A stretch of DNA of 64,000 bases from Caulobacter sp. RHG1 (GTDB taxonomy: Bacteria; Pseudomonadota; Alphaproteobacteria; Caulobacterales; Caulobacteraceae): contig NZ_SMZP01000008.1 in NCBI RefSeq assembly GCF_013181195.1, positions 302,475-366,474 of the forward strand. Reading direction: 5' to 3'. This document shows positions 41,287-49,601 of the stretch, in pieces. The position numbers and the translations under genes were made by a program. Each line of letters starts with the position of its first letter. The first letter of the stretch is position 1. The notes under the pieces were generated by a model. That model saw nothing but the letters and a program-made list of their open reading frames with translations. It searched no databases and was not told the origin of the DNA.

Positions 41287-41889
41287 ATGCGCTCGTCTTG
41301 GTCCCTGCTCGCGGTCGCTGCGACCCTCGCCCTGCCCGCTCTCGCTCACGCCGCCCCCGACCCGTTCGCGCAGTTCAAGCGGGCTTGCGTCGATGGCAAG
41401 GCCAAGCCGGCCGCCATCGCCGCCGCCGTCTCGACGGCCGAGGGGGGCTGGCGCCAGGTCGACCGCGCCACCTGGTCGCGCCAAGCGGCCGACGGTGAAT
41501 ACCGGCTGGTTTCCGGGGTCGAGCAGCTGGAGGTCGGCGAGCGTCGCACCTGCACCCTGATCGGCCCGGCCAATCTGAGCGTCGACGCCCAGGCCCGCGC
41601 CTGGGCCGGCCAGCGTCCGTCCGCCCATCATGGCGACACGACCACCTATCTCCTGATCGACGCCGCCCGGAAGCCGCGCACGCCCTCGGCCGAGGAAGCC
41701 AGCAACTGGCGCAACGCCGACCGGATCTCGGGCCTGGCGGTCTCCACCGCCGCCGACACCACCACGCTCAGCTACGCCAGCTTCACCGCCAAGACGGTGC
41801 CCCCCTATCGCGAGCCATTCACGCCGCCGCCGGAGCTGAACTTCAGCTACGCGGCGCGCGTTCTGCACGCCCCCGACAGCCCGCGCTGA
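41287..41889 (+). CDS. Secreted protein of unknown function
   Basis: The protein has 200 residues. A signal peptide (LLAVAATLALPALAHA-AP) is followed by a small mixed domain with two cysteines, FKRACVDGK and RRTCTLIGP, that could form a disulfide. I do not recognise the family. It probably stays in the periplasm. ATG 41287 gives a clean signal peptide. It is followed by a terminator hairpin shared at the convergent end of the next receptor gene. Confidence 0.72.
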   Translation: MRSSWSLLAVAATLALPALAHAAPDPFAQFKRACVDGKAKPAAIAAAVSTAEGGWRQVDRATWSRQAADGEYRLVSGVEQLEVGERRTCTLIGPANLSVDAQARAWAGQRPSAHHGDTTTYLLIDAARKPRTPSAEEASNWRNADRISGLAVSTAADTTTLSYASFTAKTVPPYREPFTPPPELNFSYAARVLHAPDSPR

Positions 41890-41895
41890 GGCGCA

Positions 41896-41930
41896 AAAAG
41901 AAAGGGCCGGCTCCTTTCGGAGCCGGCCCC
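41896..41930 (-). terminator. Terminator of the minus-strand TonB receptor gene
   Basis: A perfect 11-bp stem, GGGCCGGCTCC and GGAGCCGGCCC (41904-41914 and 41919-41929), has a TTTC loop. On the minus strand it is followed by TTTCTTTTT, so it stops the receptor gene at 41971; on the plus strand there is no T-tract. Confidence 0.85.
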
Positions 41931-41970
41931 TGACTGACCCGAAGGTCCGCCAAGCCTGGTATGCTCAGCC

Positions 41971-44937
41971 TTAATAGGCGAAGCGGACGCCGACCTTGAA
42001 CGTCCGGCCGATCAGGCCGGGGAAGTGGAAGGCGCTCAGGTAGTTCGGGTTCGAGCTGTAGGCGCCCGGAGCAACCGGGGCCGAAGCGTCGAACACGTTG
42101 CCGATGTTGCCGTAGACCTGGACCTGATCGGTCACCTGGGCGGTGGCGTTCACGTCGACATTGACGAAGCTCTTGATGTGGCAGAACTTTTCGCCCATCG
42201 CAGCATCGCCGTTGTTGTACAGGTTGCCCTTGGCGCAGCTGGTGTCTTCGTAGACGTCGGCGGCGACCTGCTTAATCTTGCCGACATAGTAGGCCGTGGC
42301 CGACAGCGTGTACTTCTCGCCGAACGCCAGGGTGTTCTGCCAGTTGCCGCGCCAGTTCGGCGTGCCGTTACCCGCCGACAGGCCGTTCGGGCCCAGCGTA
42401 CCGGCGTACTTCTGCACCTTGCCATCGGCGGTGTGCAGGTCCGACTGGATCACGTGGGTGACTTCCATGCGGCTGGTCCACCGGATGCTGTCGGTGATCG
42501 GCGCCTTGACCGTAGCGGCCAGGTCGACACCCGACGTGATCTGGTAGTTGGCGTTGACGAACGGCGCATTGATGATCAGCACGCGCGGCAGGGCGGTCGG
42601 GAACAGCGGGTCGACGCCGTCGACGACGTTGCACGAGTAGCCCGGGCCGATGGCGGCGACGGCGGCGCAGGCCTCCGTCACATTGGTCTTGCTGAAGTAG
42701 GCCGCGCGGGCCTGGGCCATCAGCGGACCCGAGACGATCAGGTCGTTCTTCTTCACGTTGTAGTAGTCGACCGTCATGCTCAGCCAACGGGTCGGCTCAT
42801 AGATCGCGCCGGCCGTGAAGCTGCGCGACACTTCCGGCTTCAGGTCCGGGTTGCCGTTGTAGCCGCCGCCGATCGAGTACTGGCCGGCATAGGGGTTCTT
42901 GTTGCCGCCGGTGACCGTGCCGCCGTGCGCGTTCTGGAAGGCGGTCGGCGGGGTGTAGTTCGAGAAGCCGGCATATTGCGAGGCCGCGCTGGCTTCGGCG
43001 AAGGTCGGGGCGCGGAAGCCCTTGGCGAACGTACCGCGCAGGGCCAGTTGACGGATCGGCGTGTACTTCACGCCAACCTTCGGCGAGAAGTGACCGTAGC
43101 CTTCCGAGTAGTGGTCGTAGCGACCCGACACGTTGACTTCCACCTGCTCGAGAACCGGGGCCAGCACTTCGAAATAGCCGGCGCTGACGGTGTGTTCACC
43201 GGCGGCCGACGAGGTGGTCAGGGTCCAGGTGTCCAGGCGAGCGTTCTGGTTGCGGTTGTTCAGCTCTTCGCGACGGACCTGGGCGCCGACGGCCAGCTGC
43301 ATGTCGCCGCCGGGCAGGGTCCACAGGCGCTTGGTGATCGAGCCTTCCAGCGACATCAGCGACGAGCTGGACGGCGTGGTGATGTCCGGCGAGATCGACT
43401 GACGCACGGCGGCGGTGTTCTTCGACGGATCGACGAAGTTGTACGAGCCGGTGTTGATGGCCTTCAGCGTGTTGGCGATGTTCAGATAGCCGCGCTGGGT
43501 CAGGCGCAGGTTGTCCTTGGCGCCGACGGCTTCGATGCGCCAGTTCCAGTCGCCGCCGAAGTCGCCGCTCAGGCCGGCCGTGCCGCGGATGACGTCGTTG
43601 CGACGCGCGCTGCTGACCGGAATGTCGCTGAACAGGTAGTAGATGCGCGCCGCGCCGTTGGCCGGATCGTTGGCGTAGGCGGCCGCATAGGGGTTGTTCG
43701 GGTTCAGGCGGCGATCGGTCGCCACGGCGCAGTTGGTTCCCGTCGAGCAGATCCAGACCGGCAGGACCATGCCCGGGTTGTTCGAGGCCAGCGAGGCCGC
43801 GGCGCCGAAGGGCTGACGCAGACGCGTGCTTTGCGGCGCGCTGCGGATGTTCACTTCGTTACGCGAGAAGCTGCCGGTGGCGTAGGCTTCGATGTTCTCG
43901 CTCAGGCGGACGCTCAGGCGGCCGTTGAACGCCATGCGCTTCTGCAGCGGCGAGATCTGGTTGTACAGGTCTTGCAGATTGTACTTGCAGCTCGTGCCCT
44001 GGGCGGCGCCGGTGGTGACGGTGAACGTGCCGTTGGTGCAGTTCAGGTTCAGCGCGTCATATTGGCTGGTGAACGGCGAACCGGCGGCGCCGGCCAGCGG
44101 GTTGTTCAGGTCGGATTGGCCCACGCGCGTCACGACGGCGGTCGGCGTGACGGCGACCATGCTGCTGTCGGCGGCGTTGTTGTCGACGCCGCCGATCGGG
44201 GTCAGGTCGGTCGTGTTGAACGGGAAGCCGCGGCTGTGGTTCGTGACCCGGCCGTCCTTCTGGTACTCGGCGTTGATGTAGACGTTCCAGCCGCTGGCGG
44301 CGTAGTCGCCAAAGCCCAGGGTCAGGTCGCCGCGCTTGTGCTCGGCGTCGCCGCGGTCGCTTTCACCGGCTTCGAGGCTGCCGGCGACGCCGACGAATTG
44401 CTTCTTGAGCTTCAGGTTCACCACGCCGCCGATGGCGTCGGCGCCGTACGACGACGAGGCGCCGTCCTTCAGAACTTCGACGCGCTCGATCAGGCTGAAT
44501 GGGATCGTGTTCAGGTCGACATAGGCGTTGTGGCCGTCATCGTTCAGCGGGAAGTTGGCCGATCGCAGGCCGTCGACCAGAACCAGGGTCGACGAAACGC
44601 CCAGGCCGCGCAGCGAGACGGCCGAGCCGCCGGCGCTAAAACCACCCTGGAAGCCGGTCGGGATCGAACCGGCGCCGTCGGCCGAGATCGAGCGAATGGC
44701 GTCGGCGGCGGTGCTGATGCCCGCGCGCTGCAGGGTTTCGGAGGTCAGCACGGTGACCGGCGACGGGGTCTCGGTGTCCGTACGACGGAACAGCGAACCG
44801 GTGACGACGATTTCTTCGACCTGCGTGTCGGCAGGCGCCGTCTGAGCGACGGCTTGGCCAGCGCCGAGCGTGGCGAACGCCGCGCCACAGATCATGGAGG
44901 AAGCGAGCAGGCGCTCCCGGATGGTCTTCGTATTCAA
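41971..44937 (-). CDS. Large TonB-dependent receptor, TTG start
   Basis: The protein has about 988 residues. A signal peptide (SSMICGAAFATLGAGQAVAQ) is followed by the TonB box EEIVVTGSLFRR, a plug with IERVEVLKDGASSSYGADAIGG and VVNLKLKKQF (the plug form of the long oar-/carbohydrate-type receptor group), and a large barrel ending GRTFKVGVRFAY. The length and plug suggest uptake of a large substrate such as a peptide or oligosaccharide. TTG 44937 is the chosen start, with GGGGAG upstream; a GTG at 44979 lacks a ribosome site. Cysteine pairs in loops (for example CSTGTNC) may form extracellular disulfides. Confidence 0.92.
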   Translation of the reverse strand: MNTKTIRERLLASSMICGAAFATLGAGQAVAQTAPADTQVEEIVVTGSLFRRTDTETPSPVTVLTSETLQRAGISTAADAIRSISADGAGSIPTGFQGGFSAGGSAVSLRGLGVSSTLVLVDGLRSANFPLNDDGHNAYVDLNTIPFSLIERVEVLKDGASSSYGADAIGGVVNLKLKKQFVGVAGSLEAGESDRGDAEHKRGDLTLGFGDYAASGWNVYINAEYQKDGRVTNHSRGFPFNTTDLTPIGGVDNNAADSSMVAVTPTAVVTRVGQSDLNNPLAGAAGSPFTSQYDALNLNCTNGTFTVTTGAAQGTSCKYNLQDLYNQISPLQKRMAFNGRLSVRLSENIEAYATGSFSRNEVNIRSAPQSTRLRQPFGAAASLASNNPGMVLPVWICSTGTNCAVATDRRLNPNNPYAAAYANDPANGAARIYYLFSDIPVSSARRNDVIRGTAGLSGDFGGDWNWRIEAVGAKDNLRLTQRGYLNIANTLKAINTGSYNFVDPSKNTAAVRQSISPDITTPSSSSLMSLEGSITKRLWTLPGGDMQLAVGAQVRREELNNRNQNARLDTWTLTTSSAAGEHTVSAGYFEVLAPVLEQVEVNVSGRYDHYSEGYGHFSPKVGVKYTPIRQLALRGTFAKGFRAPTFAEASAASQYAGFSNYTPPTAFQNAHGGTVTGGNKNPYAGQYSIGGGYNGNPDLKPEVSRSFTAGAIYEPTRWLSMTVDYYNVKKNDLIVSGPLMAQARAAYFSKTNVTEACAAVAAIGPGYSCNVVDGVDPLFPTALPRVLIINAPFVNANYQITSGVDLAATVKAPITDSIRWTSRMEVTHVIQSDLHTADGKVQKYAGTLGPNGLSAGNGTPNWRGNWQNTLAFGEKYTLSATAYYVGKIKQVAADVYEDTSCAKGNLYNNGDAAMGEKFCHIKSFVNVDVNATAQVTDQVQVYGNIGNVFDASAPVAPGAYSSNPNYLSAFHFPGLIGRTFKVGVRFAY

Positions 44938-45501
44938 GGTACTCTCCCCAGAGTCACAAGCGCCGCGCGGAAGACGCACGGCCCTTTCCGGATCGCGTTC
45001 GGAGCCGGATTGGCGGGAGCTACGGACTGAAACGATCTTAGGTCAACGAACATTGCGACGACGAAATATGACACCGAACCGATGTCGCATTTAAGTCACA
45101 TCATTAATAATATGTAACCCAATATCGGTATCAGAATAAAGTCGATGAATTAAAGCACAGTCATTATTGCAAATAATATAATCTATATGCGATATAGTTC
45201 AAATTTGGCCATTTTCACTATAATAAATACTTGTACATGAATTACTGTACAAGTAAAACATCAGGGCCATTGGCGAACAATTCTGCGCATCCGGTCTTGT
45301 TGCTAAATATTGCTTCTGAATTACCGATATGTAACGAAAAATTGCTGACAGGACAACGAAGCCGCGCAGCGATCGCGTCCTGCCCCGCTCCGTCGCCGCA
45401 CTCTTGCCCGAGGAGCCCACGAGGATGCCGGACACCCCTCAGGTTTGGCTGAACCCGGGTTTGCATTCCGCCTTCGAAGGTCTATATGTGTGACAGACGA
45501 G
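44938..45501. other. AT-rich intergenic island, no gene seen
   Basis: About 560 bp between the TTG-start receptor and the nadA operators. From about 45070 to 45340 the sequence is strongly AT-rich (for example runs like ATTAATAATATGTAA), unlike the rest of the window. Short open frames here have no ribosome site, coding bias or recognisable product. It contains a 28-bp inverted repeat at 45228. It may carry the receptor promoter and remnants of transferred DNA. Confidence 0.6.
45228..45255. promoter_or_regulatory. Inverted repeat inside the AT-rich island
   Basis: TACTTGTACA and TGTACAAGTA (45228-45237 and 45246-45255) are perfect 10-bp arms with an 8-bp spacer. It is a strong operator or cruciform candidate; on the minus strand a short T-rich stretch follows, so a terminator is also possible. 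Confidence 0.6.
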
Positions 45502-45522
45502 TTATGCTCACTTTCAGCATAA
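45502..45522. promoter_or_regulatory. Operator-like palindrome A upstream of nadA
   Basis: TTATGCT and AGCATAA flank CACTTTC. The sequence closely repeats the site at 45594 and probably binds the same NAD-responsive repressor. Confidence 0.6.
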
Positions 45523-45536
45523 TGCTGACGGCATAA
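45520..45536. promoter_or_regulatory. Degenerate operator-like palindrome B upstream of nadA
   Basis: TAATGC and GCATAA with a 5-bp spacer, overlapping the end of palindrome A by 3 bp. It is weaker than the sites at 45502 and 45594. Confidence 0.4.
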
Positions 45537-45541
45537 CAGTG

Positions 45542-45581
45542 ACGCCGGAACGGAATGGCCGATTCCGCCCCGGCGTTTTTT
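45542..45581 (+). terminator. Intrinsic terminator in the nadA leader
   Basis: Outer stem ACGCCGG with CCGGCGT (45542-45548, 45570-45576), inner stem CGGAAT with ATTCCG (45551-45556, 45562-45567), loop GGCCG, then TTTTTT. It sits between palindromes A/B and palindrome C, 42 bp before the nadA start, with no plus-strand gene for 3.6 kb upstream. Confidence 0.75.
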
Positions 45582-45593
45582 GAGACCCTGGAA

Positions 45594-45610
45594 ATGCTCA
45601 CTTTGAGCAT
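45594..45610. promoter_or_regulatory. Perfect palindrome C at the nadA start (candidate NAD-repressor operator)
   Basis: ATGCTCA and TGAGCAT are perfect 7-bp arms with a CTT spacer, just 4 bp before the GGAGG ribosome site of nadA. It resembles sites of NadQ-like or NrtR-like repressors known in alphaproteobacterial NAD synthesis; which one is not shown. Confidence 0.65.
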
Positions 45611-45623
45611 AACGGAGGATCCC

Positions 45624-46712
45624 ATGGCCGATGGTTTTGCTGCGCCGCTTGAGTTCACCGCTGCGATCGAAGCGGAAACCGCCCAGGTCTGGGACAAGGT
45701 CAAGCACCACGTCACCCCGATGGAGTGGCGCGCCCAGGCCCCGCTGATCTCGGCGATCAACCGTCTAAAGCGCGAGAAGAACGCCGCGATCCTGGCCCAC
45801 AACTACATGACGCCGGACATCTTCCACGGCGTGGGCGACTTCGTGGGCGACAGCCTGGCGCTGGCCAAGGAAGCCGCCAAGAGCGACGCCAAGATCATCA
45901 TCCAGGCCGGCGTGCACTTCATGGCCGAGACCAGCAAGGTCCTGTCGCCTGAAAAGAAGATCCTGATCCCCGACCTGAAGGCCGGCTGCAGCCTGGCCTC
46001 CTCGATCACCGGCGCCGACGTGCGATTGATCAAGGAGCGCCACCCGGGCATCCCGGTGGTCACCTATGTCAACACGACCGCCGACGTGAAGGCCGAGACC
46101 GACATCTGCTGCACCAGCGCCAACGCGGTGCAGGTGGTCGAGTGGGCGGCCAAGGAGTGGGGCGTCGACAAGGTCATCCTGATCCCCGACGAATATCTGG
46201 CCCGCAACGTGGCCCGCCAGACCGACGTCAAGATCATCGCCTGGGCCGGTCATTGCGAAGTCCACAAGCGCTTCACCGCCAGCGACATCGCCGACATGCG
46301 CGCCGCATGGCCCGGCGCCGAGGTTCTGGCCCACCCCGAATGCCCGGCCGAGATCCTGGAAGCGGCCGACTTCGCCGGCTCGACCGCGGCGATGAACGAC
46401 TATGTGGCGGCCCGCAAGCCGGCTCAGGTGGTGCTGATCACCGAGTGCTCGATGGCCAGCAACGTCCAGGCCGAAAGCCCTGCGACCCAGTTCATCGGCC
46501 CCTGCAACATGTGCCCCCACATGAAGCGCATCACGCTGCAGAACATCTATGACGCCCTCGTTTACGAGCAGTACGAGGTGACGGTCGACGCCGACATCCT
46601 CGACCGCGCGCGCCTGGCCGTTCAGCGGATGATCGACCTGCCGCCGCCGGCCGTCCCGGCGCGGTACGACCTGGTGAAGGCCCGCCATCACGTCGATGTC
46701 GAGCTGATCTAG
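45624..46712 (+). CDS. nadA: Quinolinate synthase A
   Basis: NadA joins iminoaspartate and dihydroxyacetone phosphate to form quinolinate, using a [4Fe-4S] cluster. The 362-residue protein has the three conserved cysteine regions: LKAGCSLAS, DICCTSANAVQVVEWA and GPCNMCPHMKR. The N-terminus AILAHNYMTPDIFHGVGDFVGDS is also diagnostic. ATG 45624 has GGAGG at 45614-45618; an in-frame ATG at 45555 would include the terminator and operator as coding sequence and is rejected. It is first in nadA-nadB-nadC, 36 bp before nadB. Confidence 0.97.
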   Translation: MADGFAAPLEFTAAIEAETAQVWDKVKHHVTPMEWRAQAPLISAINRLKREKNAAILAHNYMTPDIFHGVGDFVGDSLALAKEAAKSDAKIIIQAGVHFMAETSKVLSPEKKILIPDLKAGCSLASSITGADVRLIKERHPGIPVVTYVNTTADVKAETDICCTSANAVQVVEWAAKEWGVDKVILIPDEYLARNVARQTDVKIIAWAGHCEVHKRFTASDIADMRAAWPGAEVLAHPECPAEILEAADFAGSTAAMNDYVAARKPAQVVLITECSMASNVQAESPATQFIGPCNMCPHMKRITLQNIYDALVYEQYEVTVDADILDRARLAVQRMIDLPPPAVPARYDLVKARHHVDVELI

Positions 46713-46748
46713 AACGCCTTCCCTTCCCTCTCCCCAGGGAGTGTTTCA

Positions 46749-48266
46749 GTGACCCAGCGTTTGGCTTTCGACGGCCCCGTGATCCTCGGGGCCGGTCTGG
46801 CGGGTCTCAGCGCCGCCCTTTCCGCGACGAAAGGGGCCGCCGGCAAGGCCCTGGTGCTGTCGCCGACGCCACTGGCCACCGGCTGCTCCAGCGCCTGGGC
46901 GCAGGGCGGCATGGCCGCAGCCCTGGCCGGCGACGACACCCCGGCCCTGCACGCCGCCGACACCATCGCTGCCGGCGCGGGCCTTTGCGATCCGGACGCC
47001 GTCACCCTGCTGACGCAAGAAGGCCCCCAGGCCGTGCGCGACCTGGCCGCCCTCGGCGCGCCGTTCGACCGCCAGCCGGACGGCGGCTTCGTGCTGAGCC
47101 TGGAAGCCGCCCACGCCAAGGCCCGGGTCGCCCGGGTCGGCGGCGACGGAGCCGGCGCGGCGATCATGGCCGCCGTGGTCGCAGCCGTCCGCGCCACGCC
47201 GACCCTTGAGGTCCGCGAAAACGCCCGCGCCCGCCGCCTTCTGCAGGACAAGACCGGCCGTGTCGTCGGGGTGCTGGCCGAAGTCGATGGCGCCCTGGTC
47301 GAGATCCTGTCCACGGCCGTGATCCTGGCCACCGGCGGCATCGGCGGCCTCTACGCCGTCACCACCACGCCCGCCCAGGTGCGCGGAGAGGGCCTGGGCC
47401 TGGCCGCCCTGGCCGGCGCGACGATCGCCGATCCGGAGTTCGTGCAGTTCCATCCCACGGCCATCGACATCGGCCGCGATCCCGCGCCCCTCGCCACCGA
47501 GGCCCTGCGCGGCGAGGGCGCGATCCTGCGCAACGCCGACGCCCGCGCCTTCATGGCCGACTACCACCCGGCGATGGAGCTGGCCCCGCGCGACGTGGTG
47601 GCCCGCGCCATCCATGCCGAACGAGAGGCCGGCCGCTGCGCCTTCCTCGACGCCACCCAGGCGGTCGGCGGACACTTCCCGAAAGAGTTTCCGGCTGTGT
47701 TCGAGGCCTGCATCAGCGGCGGCATCGACCCGCGCCGGGCGATGATCCCGGTCGTTCCAGCGGTGCACTATCACATGGGCGGGGTCGCGACGGATCTCGA
47801 CGGCCGCGCCAGCCTGCCGGGGCTCTACGCCGCCGGCGAGTGCGCCTCGACGGGCGTGCAGGGCGCCAATCGCCTGGCCTCCAACAGCCTGCTGGAAGCG
47901 GCCGTGTTCGGCGCCCGCGCTGGCCAGGCGGCGGCGACGGAAGGCCAACACGGCGGCGCGCCGATCAGCCTTGAGCCCCTCCCCGACCTGCCCGACGCCG
48001 CCCTGCAGACCCTGCGCAAGGCCATGAGCCGAGACGCCGGCGTCATCCGCGACGCCGCGGGCCTGACCCGCCTGCTGGAGCAGATCCGCGCCTTGCCTGC
48101 CAATGCCCCGACCGTCGTCGCCGCCCGCCTGATCGTCGAGGCCGCCCTGGCCCGCCAGGAAAGCCGCGGCGGCCACTACCGCGCCGACTTCCCCCAGACG
48201 GGCGAAGCAGCGCGCACCTTCGTCACCCTTACGAGCGCGGACGCCGTCCGCTACGCCGCCGAATGA
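46749..48266 (+). CDS. nadB: L-aspartate oxidase
   Basis: NadB is the FAD enzyme that oxidises aspartate to iminoaspartate, the substrate of NadA. The 505-residue protein has the FAD loop LGAGLAGLSAALSA near residue 13, GCSSAWAQGGMAAALA after it, EFVQFHPTAID near 235, and AVHYHMGGVATDLDGRAS followed by YAAGECASTGVQGANRLASNSLLE at the second FAD region. The start is GTG 46749 with AGGGAG about 8 nt upstream. Its stop overlaps the nadC start by 4 bp. Confidence 0.96.
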   Translation: MTQRLAFDGPVILGAGLAGLSAALSATKGAAGKALVLSPTPLATGCSSAWAQGGMAAALAGDDTPALHAADTIAAGAGLCDPDAVTLLTQEGPQAVRDLAALGAPFDRQPDGGFVLSLEAAHAKARVARVGGDGAGAAIMAAVVAAVRATPTLEVRENARARRLLQDKTGRVVGVLAEVDGALVEILSTAVILATGGIGGLYAVTTTPAQVRGEGLGLAALAGATIADPEFVQFHPTAIDIGRDPAPLATEALRGEGAILRNADARAFMADYHPAMELAPRDVVARAIHAEREAGRCAFLDATQAVGGHFPKEFPAVFEACISGGIDPRRAMIPVVPAVHYHMGGVATDLDGRASLPGLYAAGECASTGVQGANRLASNSLLEAAVFGARAGQAAATEGQHGGAPISLEPLPDLPDAALQTLRKAMSRDAGVIRDAAGLTRLLEQIRALPANAPTVVAARLIVEAALARQESRGGHYRADFPQTGEAARTFVTLTSADAVRYAAE

Positions 48267-49111
48267 CCATCACGCCTCTCGACGACCTGCTGATCCGCCC
48301 CATCGTCGACCACGCCCTGGCTGAAGACCTTGGCCTGGCCGGCGACATCACCGGCCAGGCCTGCATCGACGCCGACACCCGCCTGTCGGTCGTCTTCGCC
48401 AGCCGCCACGACGGACGGATCTCGGGCCTGGCCTGCGCGCGCCTGGCCCTGGCCGCCCTGGATCCGACCGCGACCTTCGAGGTCGTGACGCCCGATGGTT
48501 CGGACGCCGCGCCGGGCGCGATCCTCGCAAGGGCTGAAGGCAACGCCCGCGCCGTGCTGGCCGCCGAGCGCACCGGCCTGAACCTGCTGGGCCGCCTGTC
48601 GGGCATCGCCACCCTGACCCGGGCCTATGTGCGCCTGGTCGAGGGCACCGGCGCCACCATCGTCGACACCCGCAAGACCACGCCCGGCCTGCGGGCGCTG
48701 GAGAAGTACGCCGTGCGCTGCGGCGGCGGGGTCAATCACCGCTTCGGCCTGGATGACGCCATCCTGATCAAGGACAACCACGTCGCCGCCTGCGGCGGGG
48801 TCGGCGAAGCCGTCCGCCGGGCGCGCGCCCACGCCGGCCACCTGGTGAAGGTCGAGGTCGAGGTCGACGGCCTGCACCAGTTGGAAGAGGCCCTGAAGCA
48901 CGGCCCCGACGTGGTCATGCTCGACAATTTCAGCCTCGACGACCTGCGCACGGCGGTGAGCCTGGCCAAGGGCCGCGCGGTGCTGGAGGCCTCGGGCGGG
49001 GTCAACCTGACGACGGTCCGCGCGATCGCGGAGACGGGCGTCGACGTGATCAGCGTCGGCGCCCTGACCCACTCGGCCCCGGTGCTGGATATCGGGCTGG
49101 ACGCGATCTAG
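48263..49111 (+). CDS. nadC: Nicotinate-nucleotide pyrophosphorylase (quinolinate phosphoribosyltransferase)
   Basis: NadC turns quinolinate and PRPP into nicotinate mononucleotide, CO2 and pyrophosphate. The 282-residue protein has the family motifs TGLNLLGRLSGIATLT, DTRKTTPGLRALEKYAVRCGGG and LIKDNH, then VEVEVDGLHQLEEAL and ASGGVNLTTV in the barrel. ATG 48263 overlaps the nadB stop (ATGA), so the last two steps are translationally coupled. It converges with the MAPEG gene with a 4-bp overlap. Confidence 0.97.
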   Translation: MTITPLDDLLIRPIVDHALAEDLGLAGDITGQACIDADTRLSVVFASRHDGRISGLACARLALAALDPTATFEVVTPDGSDAAPGAILARAEGNARAVLAAERTGLNLLGRLSGIATLTRAYVRLVEGTGATIVDTRKTTPGLRALEKYAVRCGGGVNHRFGLDDAILIKDNHVAACGGVGEAVRRARAHAGHLVKVEVEVDGLHQLEEALKHGPDVVMLDNFSLDDLRTAVSLAKGRAVLEASGGVNLTTVRAIAETGVDVISVGALTHSAPVLDIGLDAI

Positions 49112-49527
49112 CCGAACACCTTCACCAGCTCGCGCACCACCATCGCCGCCAGCACGCCGGTCGACACCAGGAACAGCAGGAACCGCACCGCCACCAGGTT
49201 GACGCTGACCTGCACCAGGCTGTGCAGCACCCGGGCGACAACATAGACCCAGGCCAGATGCACGGCCATGCCGTCGGCGTGGCCGGCGACCTGAATGGCC
49301 AGGGCCGCCGCGTAGAAGATCGTCGGCTGCTCCATCAGGTGATTGTAGTTGTCGGCCGCCTGCCGAGCGCCGTCGGGCAGCGCATTCAGCGAGCCGGGGA
49401 ACCGCGCGTCCTGCGGCTTGATCCCAGCCTTCTGCATGGCCGGGATCCGCTGGACGTACATCCACAGCCAGATCAGCAGCGACCACCCCACCAGCGCCAT
49501 CACCGGCGCGATCATCGTCTCGTTCAT
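49108..49527 (-). CDS. MAPEG-family membrane protein
   Basis: The protein has 139 residues with four membrane helices and the MAPEG pattern, including ADNYNHLMEQPTIFYAAALAI near residue 65 and AWVYVVARVLHSLVQ near 95. Eukaryotic relatives handle glutathione conjugates and eicosanoids; the bacterial role is unclear. ATG 49527 has GGGAGG upstream; an ATG at 49542 would add five residues without a ribosome site. It lies downstream of the chemoreceptor gene in the same direction. Confidence 0.87.
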   Translation of the reverse strand: MNETMIAPVMALVGWSLLIWLWMYVQRIPAMQKAGIKPQDARFPGSLNALPDGARQAADNYNHLMEQPTIFYAAALAIQVAGHADGMAVHLAWVYVVARVLHSLVQVSVNLVAVRFLLFLVSTGVLAAMVVRELVKVFG

Positions 49528-49601
49528 CAACGGCCTCCCCATTTTGAGGGGAGGCTAGTCAGAGAACGGCGATACGGAAAGGGTGACGTTACGGCGGCCG
49601 A

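Noticed and set aside
42025..45030. A 1001-codon open frame opposite the large TonB receptor
   Set aside because: Same cause: the receptor on the minus strand has a signal peptide, TonB box, plug and barrel; the plus-strand product resembles no protein.
45555..45623. ATG 45555 as the nadA start
   Set aside because: It would make part of the leader terminator and palindrome C into coding sequence and lacks a ribosome site; ATG 45624 has GGAGG.
45199..45710. Short minus-strand frames in the AT-rich island and nadA leader
   Set aside because: No ribosome sites, no coding composition, and they overlap operators and nadA itself.
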